The notes under the pieces are model-generated. The model did no database searches. It was not told the DNA's origin and saw only the letters and a list, made by a program, of their open reading frames with translations. DNA of 64,000 nt from Sphingobacterium nematocida. Its GTDB lineage: Bacteria > Bacteroidota > Bacteroidia > Sphingobacteriales > Sphingobacteriaceae. Location of the stretch: positions 304,464 to 368,463 of the forward strand of contig NZ_FUZF01000002.1 in NCBI RefSeq assembly GCF_900168125.1. Direction: 5' to 3'. The position numbers and the translations under genes were made by a program. Shown here piece by piece: positions 50,390 to 59,330 of this stretch. Position 1 is the first letter of the stretch. Each line of letters opens with the position of its first letter.

Positions 50390-52342
50390 CTAATTAGCCT
50401 CAAACAAGTCTAGCTCTTCATATCTGGAATTATTACTGATGAAGTCTGGTAGAATTTCTTTCATTTTTTTTACCATTTCATAGTCATTGTTCAAGCTATT
50501 TAAGCGCAATAATTCCTCTGTAACCCGATGAACATAATTAAAGCTGTAATCAATAATTTTAGATATTTTAATCTTTTGATGATGGGTTGGAATAGTTTCT
50601 TCTTCCAGAAGGAGCAACTCCTCATATAACTTCTCTCCTGGGCGTAGTCCGGTAAAAACAATTTTGATATCCTTATCGGGCGCCATGCCGGCAAGTTTGA
50701 TCATGTTCTTTGCCAGATCAAGAATCTTAACCGGATCTCCCATATCAAAAATAAAGATTTCACCTCCATTTCCCATTGCTGCAGCTTCTAATACCAATTG
50801 TACAGACTCAGGAATAGTCATAAAATATCTGGTTATTTCGGGATGGGTAACTGTTATTGGCCCCCCCTTTTCTATCTGAGCTTTAAATCTCGGAATGACA
50901 GAGCCGTTTGACCCCATAACATTCCCGAAGCGGGTCGTAATAAATTTAGTTTTTGGTTTATGTAGACTCTTAAAATTTGCTGTAACGTTTTCCGAAGCGG
51001 ATAATATATTATTGTTATTTAGCGATTGGATATACATTTCTGCAAGACGTTTAGAAGCTCCCATAATATTAGTGGGTTTTACAGCTTTGTCTGTAGAAAT
51101 CATAATAAACTTTTCTACCTCATGATCGATCGAGAGATCGGATATGTTTTTCGTACCTAATACGTTGGTTAATATAGCTTCTGCAGGATTATTTTCCATC
51201 ATCGGAACATGTTTATAAGCCGCCGCGTGAAAAACAATCTGTGGTTTAAATTCTTCAAACAGTGTTTTCATCCGGCTTTTGTTTTGGATGTTGGCCATGA
51301 ATATTTTGGTTTTACCTTCGGGGTAATAATCTTCAATTTCAAGCTGAAGCTCATGTAAAGGTGTTTCTGCCTGATCGCAGAGGATGATATACTCTGGGTT
51401 ATAGTTTAAAACCTGACGCACAATTTCGGAACCGATTGAACCTGCTGCTCCGGTAATCAAAACTCTCTTTCCGTTTATCTCTTTTGATACATTATTCTTT
51501 TTGAGGATAATAGGTTCCCGTTGTAAAAGATCTTCAATTTTCAAGTCCTGTATCTGATTAGGGCTTAATTTGCCATATAGCCATTTATCAGAAGACGGCA
51601 CTGTAACGACTTTAATGCCCAGCTCTATACATTTTTCAATTGCTTTCTTTTTTCCATTAATATTCAGATCGTTGCCAACTAATAAAACCTTATTGATAGC
51701 ATATTTTTTCTTAAGTGTTTCTATGCAAAATGACGGATATACATTTTTTTGTTCTATATGTTTGTTTATTTTATCTTGATCATCATCAATAAAACCAAAC
51801 ACGTTTATAGGTGCTTCCTGACAGGTGTCGAGTGCTTGTTTCACCAGGATTGAGGTGTTGTCAGTCCCATAAATTAAGATATTATCCTTTATATTTCCAG
51901 GTTGTAAATCTTTTAAATATCCAAAAATGTGTTTAACGGCTATTCTCAAAATAATTAACAAGGATGAAGAAATAAAAAAGTTCAATAACAGTGCTTTGTC
52001 AAACCATTTCCATGGAAGTTTAAAATATGGAGCAACAAGCAGATTACCGATAAGCATAAAACCAATACTGCTTATTAGCACTGCCATGAATACGCGAAAG
52101 ATATCTTCTGTATTGGAATATCTTATGATTCCTGTATGAATTCTCATGCTGATAAACACGTAAATAGAGATCACACTGTACAGACCTATATACAGGATAT
52201 CGCTGGTGTAAAACAATTCAGCAGATTCAATTTTTTTGGTCAGCAATAAAGATATAAAGAGTGTCCAGATTACGATTAACTGATCGATCAATAATATCAA
52301 CCATCTTGAATGTACTTTATCACTAAATAATAACTTTTTCAT
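50390..52342 (-). CDS. Membrane nucleotide-sugar 4,6-dehydratase (WbpM/FlaA1/CapD family)
   Basis: 650 aa from the ATG at 52342; the frame continues 14 codons further, overlapping the next gene. Four N-terminal transmembrane helices (about 13-30, 42-62, 78-100, 110-135), a Rossmann-like CoA-binding segment (about 150-280), then the dehydratase domain (about 285-640): VLITGAAGSIGSEIVRQV, AAYKHVPMMENNP, and STDKAVKPTNIMGASKRLAEM, where Met replaces the Tyr of YxxxK, as is normal in the large UDP-GlcNAc 4,6-dehydratases. The product feeds amino-deoxy sugars into the polysaccharide. Confidence 0.93.
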   Translation of the reverse strand: MKKLLFSDKVHSRWLILLIDQLIVIWTLFISLLLTKKIESAELFYTSDILYIGLYSVISIYVFISMRIHTGIIRYSNTEDIFRVFMAVLISSIGFMLIGNLLVAPYFKLPWKWFDKALLLNFFISSSLLIILRIAVKHIFGYLKDLQPGNIKDNILIYGTDNTSILVKQALDTCQEAPINVFGFIDDDQDKINKHIEQKNVYPSFCIETLKKKYAINKVLLVGNDLNINGKKKAIEKCIELGIKVVTVPSSDKWLYGKLSPNQIQDLKIEDLLQREPIILKKNNVSKEINGKRVLITGAAGSIGSEIVRQVLNYNPEYIILCDQAETPLHELQLEIEDYYPEGKTKIFMANIQNKSRMKTLFEEFKPQIVFHAAAYKHVPMMENNPAEAILTNVLGTKNISDLSIDHEVEKFIMISTDKAVKPTNIMGASKRLAEMYIQSLNNNNILSASENVTANFKSLHKPKTKFITTRFGNVMGSNGSVIPRFKAQIEKGGPITVTHPEITRYFMTIPESVQLVLEAAAMGNGGEIFIFDMGDPVKILDLAKNMIKLAGMAPDKDIKIVFTGLRPGEKLYEELLLLEEETIPTHHQKIKISKIIDYSFNYVHRVTEELLRLNSLNNDYEMVKKMKEILPDFISNNSRYEELDLFEAN

Positions 52343-52352
52343 AAGAGTAATT

Positions 52353-53408
52353 TTAGATAAATGATAGAGAGGAAAATAAGGCAATGAAAGCTCTGTATAA
52401 AGGGAAATAGTCGATGGCTATTTTTTTGTCAACGCCTCGCTTATCAAGCAAATAGTTGTATGCTTTGCGGTTTGCAATGAACCGGAAACTTTTATAGTTT
52501 AAGAAGAGATCTGAAAAAGCCGATTTCCATCGGAACAGGGAATCTTCTTTAAAGCCGAGCCCCCCACCTAGATGAAAAAACTTCATTCCCCTTTCGCGTC
52601 CAATAATGGTAATTTCATCAACTAGAAATTTTGCAGGAGATTGATTCAAATAGGATGCTTTAGTAGCAACCAAATGTGCCTGAATAATTCCGTGAGAAAA
52701 AGAGATAATCGTTGCACATGTTATTTCATCACCTAAATAAACCAATAATAATCTGCAGTCAAACTCATTTGAATGAATTAAGTCTGTAAAATATTGTTTA
52801 TCAAATAAATAGTATTCTGTTGATCCGATTCTACGCATGTTTTCTGTATAGATATCAATGAATATATCAATATCTTCTGGTCGTTTTGATTCCTTTACGA
52901 AGTATCCTTTGTCACGGCACCTTTTGATTGATCTAGAGGTAGAGCGATCGTACTTTTTACGCTGAACATCTAAAGGCAAATTCAGATCCAGAGCGACTGT
53001 AAGTCCATTTTCATGAACTCCTTCGAATTCTTTCATCAAAATGTACTGATCAAAAAAGGGGTGCAATCGGGAGAATACGGAGACTATCTGTTCGTTTTTC
53101 AGAAATTTTAAAAATGACTTTTTAAAATTATCGATTAATCCTTCATTCAGCTGTTCGAATTTTTTACTTGCAATTGGTCCAGGATATCCATACACAGAGC
53201 TTAAATCAAAAAATGGCGAATCAGGGATAACTCTTTTGAGGAACGGAAAGGCTATGAAATCTTCACCTTCTTCATAAATCAAGAGTATAGGATTACCACT
53301 ATTGTCTAAAGAATGATAATGCCAGGTATGATAAAAATCATGTACAAAAGAACGGTTAACGTAAGAATTCCATTCGTTTCTTTCGTTAAGGGTAAGTAAT
53401 TTAATCAT
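52353..53408 (-). CDS. FemAB/GNAT-fold protein, paralogue 1
   Basis: 351 aa from the ATG at 53408, chosen because the two paralogues start at the equivalent residue (MRKLITL and MAYRLIN). It matches the FemAB-like/GNAT (Acetyltransf_6) group: DFYHTWHYHSLDNSGNPIL, YGYPGPIASKKFEQL, FSRLHPFFDQY, TENMRRIGSTEYYLFDKQYF and MKFFHLGGGLGFKEDSLFRWKSAFS. FemAB-like enzymes move an amino acid or acyl group onto peptidoglycan or sugars. There are two more copies at 53469-54527 and 57007-58038. Its target is probably the polysaccharide made by this locus. Confidence 0.8.
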   Translation of the reverse strand: MIKLLTLNERNEWNSYVNRSFVHDFYHTWHYHSLDNSGNPILLIYEEGEDFIAFPFLKRVIPDSPFFDLSSVYGYPGPIASKKFEQLNEGLIDNFKKSFLKFLKNEQIVSVFSRLHPFFDQYILMKEFEGVHENGLTVALDLNLPLDVQRKKYDRSTSRSIKRCRDKGYFVKESKRPEDIDIFIDIYTENMRRIGSTEYYLFDKQYFTDLIHSNEFDCRLLLVYLGDEITCATIISFSHGIIQAHLVATKASYLNQSPAKFLVDEITIIGRERGMKFFHLGGGLGFKEDSLFRWKSAFSDLFLNYKSFRFIANRKAYNYLLDKRGVDKKIAIDYFPLYRAFIALFSSLSFI

Positions 53409-53468
53409 AGAATACATTTTTAGGTGGATAAGAGACCAGGAGGTTAATCAAATACTAACCTATATTAG

Positions 53469-54527
53469 CTAATATTGGAGCACTGCATTATTTACCGGCA
53501 CAAAGTCGCATCTGTATAAGGGGAAGTAATCAATCTTATTATTAGGATCGATTCCTATACGATCAACTAAGGAATTATATATTCGCTCATTGGCGACATA
53601 GCGCCAACTTTTATATTCTAAAAACAGATCTGAAAAGCCAGCTTTCCAGTTAAACAAGGTATCTTCTTTAAAACCTAAACCACCACCTAAATGGTAATAT
53701 TTCATGCCTAATTTACGTCCGAGGATGCTAATTTCGTCCGTTAAAAATTTGGCGGGTGATTTATGAAGATATTTAGTTAAGGTAGCCACCAAATGGGCTT
53801 CAATTATGCCGCATGTACAGGTAATTATGCTGCCACAAATTATCTTATCGCCAGCATAAACCAATATAAGACGACAATCAAACTCATCTGTACTAATGAG
53901 GTCTATAAAATATTGTTTATTAAAAAAATAGTAATCTCCGGCTTCAATCCGTCTCATGTTTTCTGTATATATGTCAAAAAAGGCACTGATATCCTCAAGA
54001 TCTTTTGTCTCTTTTACTGAATAGCCATTGTTCCACGCTTTTTTGATATATTGATAAGTGGATTTCCTGTATTTTTTACGCTGCTGTTCAAGTGGAATAG
54101 TAAGATCAATGGCTACAGTTTTGCCATTTTTGTAAACACCTCCGAATTTTTCGATTAATAAATATTGATTAAAGAAAGGGTGAAGTCTGGAAAATACAGA
54201 AATATTATGTTCCTTATCCAGAAAGTCCAGAAAGGAGCTTTTAAAATTATCCATCAGACTTTCTTCAAGATCTTCAAATTTGCGGTTAGAAATAGGCCCG
54301 GTATAACCATATACAGAACCCAGATCTGAAAACGGGGAATCTGATATTTTTCTTTTAAGCAAAGGTAAAGCGATATAGTTATTTCCTTCTTCATACACGA
54401 AGAGAACGGGATCTCCACTTTGATCTAGAGTATGATAATGCCAGGTATGATAAAAATCATATTCTATGGAACCCTTTACGTAGGCTATCCATTGCTCTTT
54501 GTGAAAAAGAGTAATTAATTTTCTCAT
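53469..54527 (-). CDS. FemAB/GNAT-fold protein, paralogue 2
   Basis: 352 aa. Close relative of paralogue 1 (both carry DFYHTWHYHxL, YGYxGPIxxxKFE, FSRLHPFxxQ, MRRIxxxxYYxFxKQYF and GMKxxHLGGGLGFKED), so these two arose from a recent duplication; they are separated by 60 bases. A few cysteines (ICGSIITCTCGII) near residue 230 are not shared with paralogue 1. Cytoplasmic, no signal or membrane segment. Function is inferred as acyl or aminoacyl transfer. Confidence 0.8.
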   Translation of the reverse strand: MRKLITLFHKEQWIAYVKGSIEYDFYHTWHYHTLDQSGDPVLFVYEEGNNYIALPLLKRKISDSPFSDLGSVYGYTGPISNRKFEDLEESLMDNFKSSFLDFLDKEHNISVFSRLHPFFNQYLLIEKFGGVYKNGKTVAIDLTIPLEQQRKKYRKSTYQYIKKAWNNGYSVKETKDLEDISAFFDIYTENMRRIEAGDYYFFNKQYFIDLISTDEFDCRLILVYAGDKIICGSIITCTCGIIEAHLVATLTKYLHKSPAKFLTDEISILGRKLGMKYYHLGGGLGFKEDTLFNWKAGFSDLFLEYKSWRYVANERIYNSLVDRIGIDPNNKIDYFPLYRCDFVPVNNAVLQY

Positions 54528-54546
54528 GATAGTAAGCGAACTAAGG

Positions 54547-55041
54547 TTAGATGGGAAACTCTTTTTTATTTAATTTCATTTTAATAAATCCATTTCCTTC
54601 ATTGGAGCCTACTGCAACAAAGCCCATTCTTTCGTAAGTTTTACAAGCAGAAATATTTAATGGATTTACCTCTAATAAAACACGTTTTAAACCTAGTTCG
54701 AAAAAAGCATACTTTAATATAAGCTTTGTAGCTTGCTTGCCTATTCCGTTTCCCCATAAGCTTTTTTCACCTATGAATATATGAAAGGATGCCAGTCCAT
54801 TATTTATATTTAATAACTGAATATTTCCTATGTATTGATTGTTTTCTTTAAGACAAATTGCAAACCGTCGTTCATCCTTATTCTCTAATTTGCCTTTTAT
54901 CCATTCCTGCTCAGTTTCTAAAGAAATGTATCTATCAGGTTTAAATTCAGTATATTTCCAGATGTCAGAATCATTTCTCCACTGATAAGAGACATTTGCA
55001 TCGCTTAAAACCAATGGTCTTATATAAACTAAATTATCCAT
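54547..55041 (-). CDS. GNAT acetyltransferase (RimL/PseH-like)
   Basis: 164 aa, a single GNAT domain. LVLSDANVSYQWRNDSDIWKY and LETEQEWI at the N-terminus, IYIGNIQLLNI-type strand, then the acetyl-CoA loop GNGIGKQATKLILKYAF and VLLEVNPLNISACKTYERMGF, the C-terminal signature of RimJ/RimL enzymes. PseH, which acetylates a 4-amino sugar nucleotide, belongs to this type. With the dehydratase (50390) and the DegT-like protein (55112) it could complete a dehydratase-aminotransferase-acetyltransferase set. It lies 20 bases from paralogue 2. Confidence 0.85.
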   Translation of the reverse strand: MDNLVYIRPLVLSDANVSYQWRNDSDIWKYTEFKPDRYISLETEQEWIKGKLENKDERRFAICLKENNQYIGNIQLLNINNGLASFHIFIGEKSLWGNGIGKQATKLILKYAFFELGLKRVLLEVNPLNISACKTYERMGFVAVGSNEGNGFIKMKLNKKEFPI

Positions 55042-55111
55042 CCTATTTTTTTTAAAAAATTAAAGTAAATTCATAATGTGAATCAAAAAATAAAGAGGCT
55101 AGTAAATAGAA

Positions 55112-56098
55112 TTAGGAAGTTAGTTCATGTATTATATCTTTCAACACACAAACTATTCGTTCCATATCTTTTATAGTATACCGATGATCTATTGGTAGTG
55201 GGACAAGGTGTTTTGCCAGATGATTTTCAAACATATGTTCGTTTGTCCACTTAAAAACATTGGGCCAATAGGTAGGAACAAATATTTTATTCGCTATAAG
55301 TTTAGTTTTAACTTTATCATTTGAAATAAGAAGAGGGTATACCATAGGAACAGCATCTACAGGCATTTCAATATCCAGTTCATTTATTAGAGCCAAATTT
55401 TCCTGCAGATGATTATAGTTTTGTTTTCTTATTTTTTCACTGTTTTTATAATTAATTCCAGAAAGAATTTTCTGCGTTAGAACAGACATCTTTTTTATAT
55501 CGTTATTTTCAAGACTTTTATCGTTTTCAACAAAATCTCCATATGAATTTTCACTCCCAACATCGATACTCTTTATAAGATGTAACAATCTATCAAAAGA
55601 TATGTCCGTTTCTATGTTCAATCTGAGACTACTATTAAGTTGCAAGTAAGCACCATCAGAGACGCCAAAAAACTTTCTGCATGAATATATTGTATCGATC
55701 TTATCTATTGGTTTTGAAAAGAAGGCTTGCGAATTATCAACAATTAAATTTTTAATGTTTTTGCTTAATTTTTCTACTGTATGCTGTTTTATGCCGAAAT
55801 AGTTGGTATACAAAAAGCATTCAGCATATCCAATTTCAAAATCAACTATAGGGTCTAACTGTTTGTCCAGTGTATAAAACTCATATGGAACTGCCAATTT
55901 TAACATAGGTTCCAATATCGTATCACACGTAAAATAGGGGATATAAATTTTAGTATACCCCTTAACCCTCAATATATATTCTAATGCATTTCTGGATGTA
56001 TTTAATTTTATGAGTGAAGGATAGTATTCTTCTCCATTTGAGAGTTGTAACTGAAAAAAGCCTCCAATGGTTTTCTGAAGTTCTTTTTGATCTTTCAT
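55112..56098 (-). CDS. DegT/DnrJ/EryC1/StrS-like PLP-fold protein (divergent)
   Basis: 328 aa, shorter than the usual 370-400. The layout is that of sugar aminotransferases: LNTSRNALEYILRVKGYTKIYIPYFTCDTILEP replaces the sGTAL region, D121 in LIVDNSQAFF contacts PLP nitrogen, and K142 in YSCRKFFGVSDGAYL takes the place of the Schiff-base lysine. The N-terminal region is divergent and the C-terminus is short. Either it aminates a keto-sugar made by the dehydratase or has another task. No obvious stop defect. It lies 34 bases downstream of the PhyH gene. Confidence 0.72.
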   Translation of the reverse strand: MKDQKELQKTIGGFFQLQLSNGEEYYPSLIKLNTSRNALEYILRVKGYTKIYIPYFTCDTILEPMLKLAVPYEFYTLDKQLDPIVDFEIGYAECFLYTNYFGIKQHTVEKLSKNIKNLIVDNSQAFFSKPIDKIDTIYSCRKFFGVSDGAYLQLNSSLRLNIETDISFDRLLHLIKSIDVGSENSYGDFVENDKSLENNDIKKMSVLTQKILSGINYKNSEKIRKQNYNHLQENLALINELDIEMPVDAVPMVYPLLISNDKVKTKLIANKIFVPTYWPNVFKWTNEHMFENHLAKHLVPLPIDHRYTIKDMERIVCVLKDIIHELTS

Positions 56099-56132
56099 AA
56101 AAATTGGAAGTTAAATTTTCAAAAAAAAACTA

Positions 56133-56936
56133 TTAACCTTGACTCGATAAATACATTCTTTTATGAGGAGGTTGATAAAACTCGTACAAATCTGCTGGAA
56201 TTCTGGCGTTATAACCAACAACTTGCCTTAAGCTTTCACTTAAAGATTCTCCAAATTCATAACCTAAATATCTTGGAAAATCAAACATCGGCTTAAAGAA
56301 TGGTTTGGTAAAACTTAATGTTAATACTTTTCTGGCATTTTCAGTGTAATTTTTACCAGCAGCATGCCATAAGTTAGAATCAAACAAGATAATACTACCT
56401 TTTTGCGTTATCGCTCGGTCAGCGTATTTGTAAAAATATTCCTCACTCGGTTTAACATCTTCCTTATGTGAGCCTGAAAGTAGATAAGTAGCACCATTCT
56501 CTTCTGTAAAATGATCAAGCAACACAATCATTTGGATCATCATTTTCATGTTTCCGGTAAAACTTCTCAAATCCCGATGAATATTTTGAACATACGGCCT
56601 ATCATTTTTCATGTTAATAACCGCACTAAAGCCATTTAAGATATAGTTTCCACCTAAAAAGAAGCGCATTTCCTTATCACAAAACATTTGTTCTAAAAAA
56701 TTTAAACTAAAATTGTCACATTCCAATAAATGATGAAGGGTGCCCTCCATATTTGTTTCAATACCGTTTTGGGTTTGGATTTCTCTTCTCTGCAAATAAG
56801 CCGGTTCCAGGTCATTAATAATTTGAGCAATCAGCCCCTCATTAAGAGCGTTTTCATATATAACCCAACCAAACTGATCAATTGCATTCTCAAAGTCACT
56901 AATAGTAGCTCCAGAATAATTAAATATATTTTTCAA
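56133..56936 (-). CDS. PhyH-family Fe(II)/2-oxoglutarate dioxygenase
   Basis: 267 aa. The 2-His-1-carboxylate iron site is H120 and D122 in NIHRDLRS and H191 in SNLWHAAGKN; R202 in TENARKVLTL would bind 2-oxoglutarate. The GATYLLSGSHK segment before the third ligand is typical of PhyH. It should hydroxylate or desaturate an organic substrate in the cytoplasm, possibly a nucleotide sugar, lipid carrier or amino acid used by the neighbouring FemAB-like enzymes. Such enzymes occur in some antibiotic and polysaccharide loci. Confidence 0.85.
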   Translation of the reverse strand: MKNIFNYSGATISDFENAIDQFGWVIYENALNEGLIAQIINDLEPAYLQRREIQTQNGIETNMEGTLHHLLECDNFSLNFLEQMFCDKEMRFFLGGNYILNGFSAVINMKNDRPYVQNIHRDLRSFTGNMKMMIQMIVLLDHFTEENGATYLLSGSHKEDVKPSEEYFYKYADRAITQKGSIILFDSNLWHAAGKNYTENARKVLTLSFTKPFFKPMFDFPRYLGYEFGESLSESLRQVVGYNARIPADLYEFYQPPHKRMYLSSQG

Positions 56937-57006
56937 AGTATATAGATTTAATGGTTAAAAATTTAGTTTTTTTAATAAAACCCGGAATTTTGAAATCGGA
57001 TTGATT

Positions 57007-58038
57007 TTATTTAATGGCCATTTCAGGGTAACGGTACAAGGGAAAATAATTTATATTTAAGTCGTTCTTTCTTTCTTTGATCAGGTCATTGTATACGAAT
57101 GTATCTGATACAAATTTCCAGGTAGAATCCTCGAGAAACAGATTTGAAAAGGATGATTTAAATTTAAATAAGGAGTCTTCCCGACCTCCCAAACCACCAC
57201 CCAGGTGAAAATACTTCATTCCCAGCTGCCTGCCTATTATACTTATTTCGTCCGTGAGTAGCTTACTGGGCGATTGATTAACATAATCGACTGCTGTGGC
57301 AGACAGGTGGTTTCGTATTATACCTCCACAACACATAATAATTGCGCCACAAATCATTTTAATTCCATCATACATCACGATTAACTTGCAACTATCCTCT
57401 TTAATGATTGCCGCAAAATAATCTTCATTGAAAAAATAGCTTTTTTCTGCTTTCAGCCGGTGCATGTTCTCATTGTACATGGCCGTAAATAGACTTATTT
57501 CATCTCCGGTTTTAGCTTCTTTAATAATGTAGGGCATCTTTCTCAAGTGTCTGATTTGTCTGCCCATCCTTTTTTCATAGCCTATTCTTTGCTCTTCAAT
57601 AGAAATGGATAAGTCCATGTAAACGGTTTTACCATTGTTGGAAATACCTCCTATTTTTTCAATCAACACTTTCTGGTCAATAAAAGGATTAAGTCTACAG
57701 AAAACACAGATATATCTTCCCGTGTTCATGAAGTTTAAGAAGAAATACTTGAAATTTTCAAGTATTTGGTCACTTATGTCTGCAAATTTTCTGTTGGAAA
57801 TCGGCCCTGAATAACCATATACAGAAGTCAGATCATACAAACCTGAATTTGCAATTTCTCTTTTTAGTAGGGGTAGCGCAATAAACACATCCGATTCTTC
57901 GTAAACGAAAAGAAATGGATCCCCGTTTTTCTCTAGTGAATGATAGTGCCAGGTATGATAGAAATCATAGTTTACAGAATTATGGACATATGCTGTCCAT
58001 TCTTCCGATTGTTGAAAATTGATCAAGCGATATGCCAT
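57007..58038 (-). CDS. FemAB/GNAT-fold protein, paralogue 3
   Basis: 343 aa. It has the family layout (DFYHTWHYHSLEKNGDPFL, YGYSGPISNRKFADI, FCRLNPFIDQKVL, MYNENMHRLKAEKSYFFNEDYF, GMKYFHLGGGLGGREDSLFKFKSSFS) but is more diverged than paralogues 1 and 2, for example FCRLNPF for FSRLHPF and GREDSL for KEDSL. So the duplication that formed it is older. It stands apart from the other two, before the GT4 gene. Function as for paralogue 1; a different acceptor or donor is likely. Confidence 0.8.
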   Translation of the reverse strand: MAYRLINFQQSEEWTAYVHNSVNYDFYHTWHYHSLEKNGDPFLFVYEESDVFIALPLLKREIANSGLYDLTSVYGYSGPISNRKFADISDQILENFKYFFLNFMNTGRYICVFCRLNPFIDQKVLIEKIGGISNNGKTVYMDLSISIEEQRIGYEKRMGRQIRHLRKMPYIIKEAKTGDEISLFTAMYNENMHRLKAEKSYFFNEDYFAAIIKEDSCKLIVMYDGIKMICGAIIMCCGGIIRNHLSATAVDYVNQSPSKLLTDEISIIGRQLGMKYFHLGGGLGGREDSLFKFKSSFSNLFLEDSTWKFVSDTFVYNDLIKERKNDLNINYFPLYRYPEMAIK

Positions 58039-58084
58039 GACTAATAATGTATTTAAAGAACTACAGTTTTTTTAGATGTACAAG

Positions 58085-59233
58085 CTAACCAACGTTCATG
58101 ATTTTAAGCATTTCTGCATTGACAAGGTTCACATCAAATTTCTCTTTGGCGAATTTTCGCCCATTGATACCATATGAGATAATATCTCGGGTATTATTTA
58201 TGTAGTGTTCCATTTTGGAAGCAAGAGCTGGAATGTTTTTTACGGGAACCAAAAAACCATTAGTACAGGAAGGTGAAACATTTACAGTTTCACGACATCC
58301 AACAGAATCGCTGGTAATGATGGCTCTTCCCATGGCCATGCCTTCTAGGATACATCTAGGAACACCTTCTCCATAATACGAAGGGAGTACAACGATGGAT
58401 GAATTTTTTATATACGGTCTTACGTCATCCACTTGTCCTATATATTCTACGGTATCTCCAGATTGGATTTTGAAATACAGTTCCTTGTTAATGGAGTCAA
58501 TGTTATCATCAAAAGAACCAATAAGCCTGAATTTTATATCCGGGTATTTGGATCTGATGGTTTTCGCCGCTTCAAAAAATTCATTTACACCTTTTGCATT
58601 GATAAGGCGAGATATCATTAGAAAGCTGATATTCGTAGTTTCTGGTTCAGAATAATCATAATGGCCCAAATCCACACCAGAACCATTTACTACAAATGCC
58701 TGATGTTTAATTCCGATTATACCTGATTTTATTAATTTATTATAATCATCTCGGTTCTGAAAAATGATTCTGACCCTCCGGTTTTCCATCAGACTGAACT
58801 TAAGCAGTGTTTTGGTTATCAGGCTCACTACACTTTTTTTAGAACCATTATCGGTGAAATTATACCCCAGTCCGGTTAACATCGGAGTTATACAATCTAT
58901 TCCACAAAGCTTTGCTATAATTGTTCCATAGATTACAGGTTTAAATGTGTAGGGAAAGAAAATATCCGGTCTTAGTTTCCTGATAACCTTGTATAATTGA
59001 ATCATGTATGTAAGATCGGAGAGGATCGATACATTACTTCCGTTCAGATGATTTTCAAAAACAGTTACTCCAAGATTCTTTAGCTTTTCTTGAACATGCT
59101 GTTGTGAAATTTTTGGGGTATAAACAAACACCTCATTCTTCTTGATAAGTTCTTCAATGAGTTTACCCCTAAAATCAAGTAATGTACGCGGAGAATCGCA
59201 CGCTATCAATACTTTTTTTCTATTTTCTGCCAT
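58085..59233 (-). CDS. Glycosyltransferase family 4
   Basis: 382 aa. GT-B fold. The N-terminal domain begins KVLIACDSPRTLLDFRGKLIEELIK and contains FPYTFKPVIYGTIIAKLCGI; the C-terminal domain carries FVVNGSGVDLGHYDYSEPE, ISFLMISRLINAKGVNEFFEAA and SYYGEGVPRCILEGMAMGRAIITSD, where the EGVPRxxLEGMA block binds the nucleotide sugar. It adds a sugar, retaining the anomer, to a lipid- or glycan-bound acceptor. The donor is not evident. Distal neighbour of the lyase gene; a terminator lies between. Confidence 0.9.
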   Translation of the reverse strand: MAENRKKVLIACDSPRTLLDFRGKLIEELIKKNEVFVYTPKISQQHVQEKLKNLGVTVFENHLNGSNVSILSDLTYMIQLYKVIRKLRPDIFFPYTFKPVIYGTIIAKLCGIDCITPMLTGLGYNFTDNGSKKSVVSLITKTLLKFSLMENRRVRIIFQNRDDYNKLIKSGIIGIKHQAFVVNGSGVDLGHYDYSEPETTNISFLMISRLINAKGVNEFFEAAKTIRSKYPDIKFRLIGSFDDNIDSINKELYFKIQSGDTVEYIGQVDDVRPYIKNSSIVVLPSYYGEGVPRCILEGMAMGRAIITSDSVGCRETVNVSPSCTNGFLVPVKNIPALASKMEHYINNTRDIISYGINGRKFAKEKFDVNLVNAEMLKIMNVG

Positions 59234-59268
59234 AATAATGGAATTAAAAAGAATTATACATGAACCAA

Positions 59269-59299
59269 AAGGCCACCTGACTTACAGTCAGATGGCCTT
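59269..59299 (-). terminator. Terminator of the pectate-lyase gene
   Basis: Thirteen-bp stem with one G-U pair (59269-59281 with 59287-59299), five-base loop, then UUUU on the minus strand. Confidence 0.8.
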
Positions 59300-59330
59300 G
59301 CAATTAAATATTTTAACTTACTTCTGTTGA

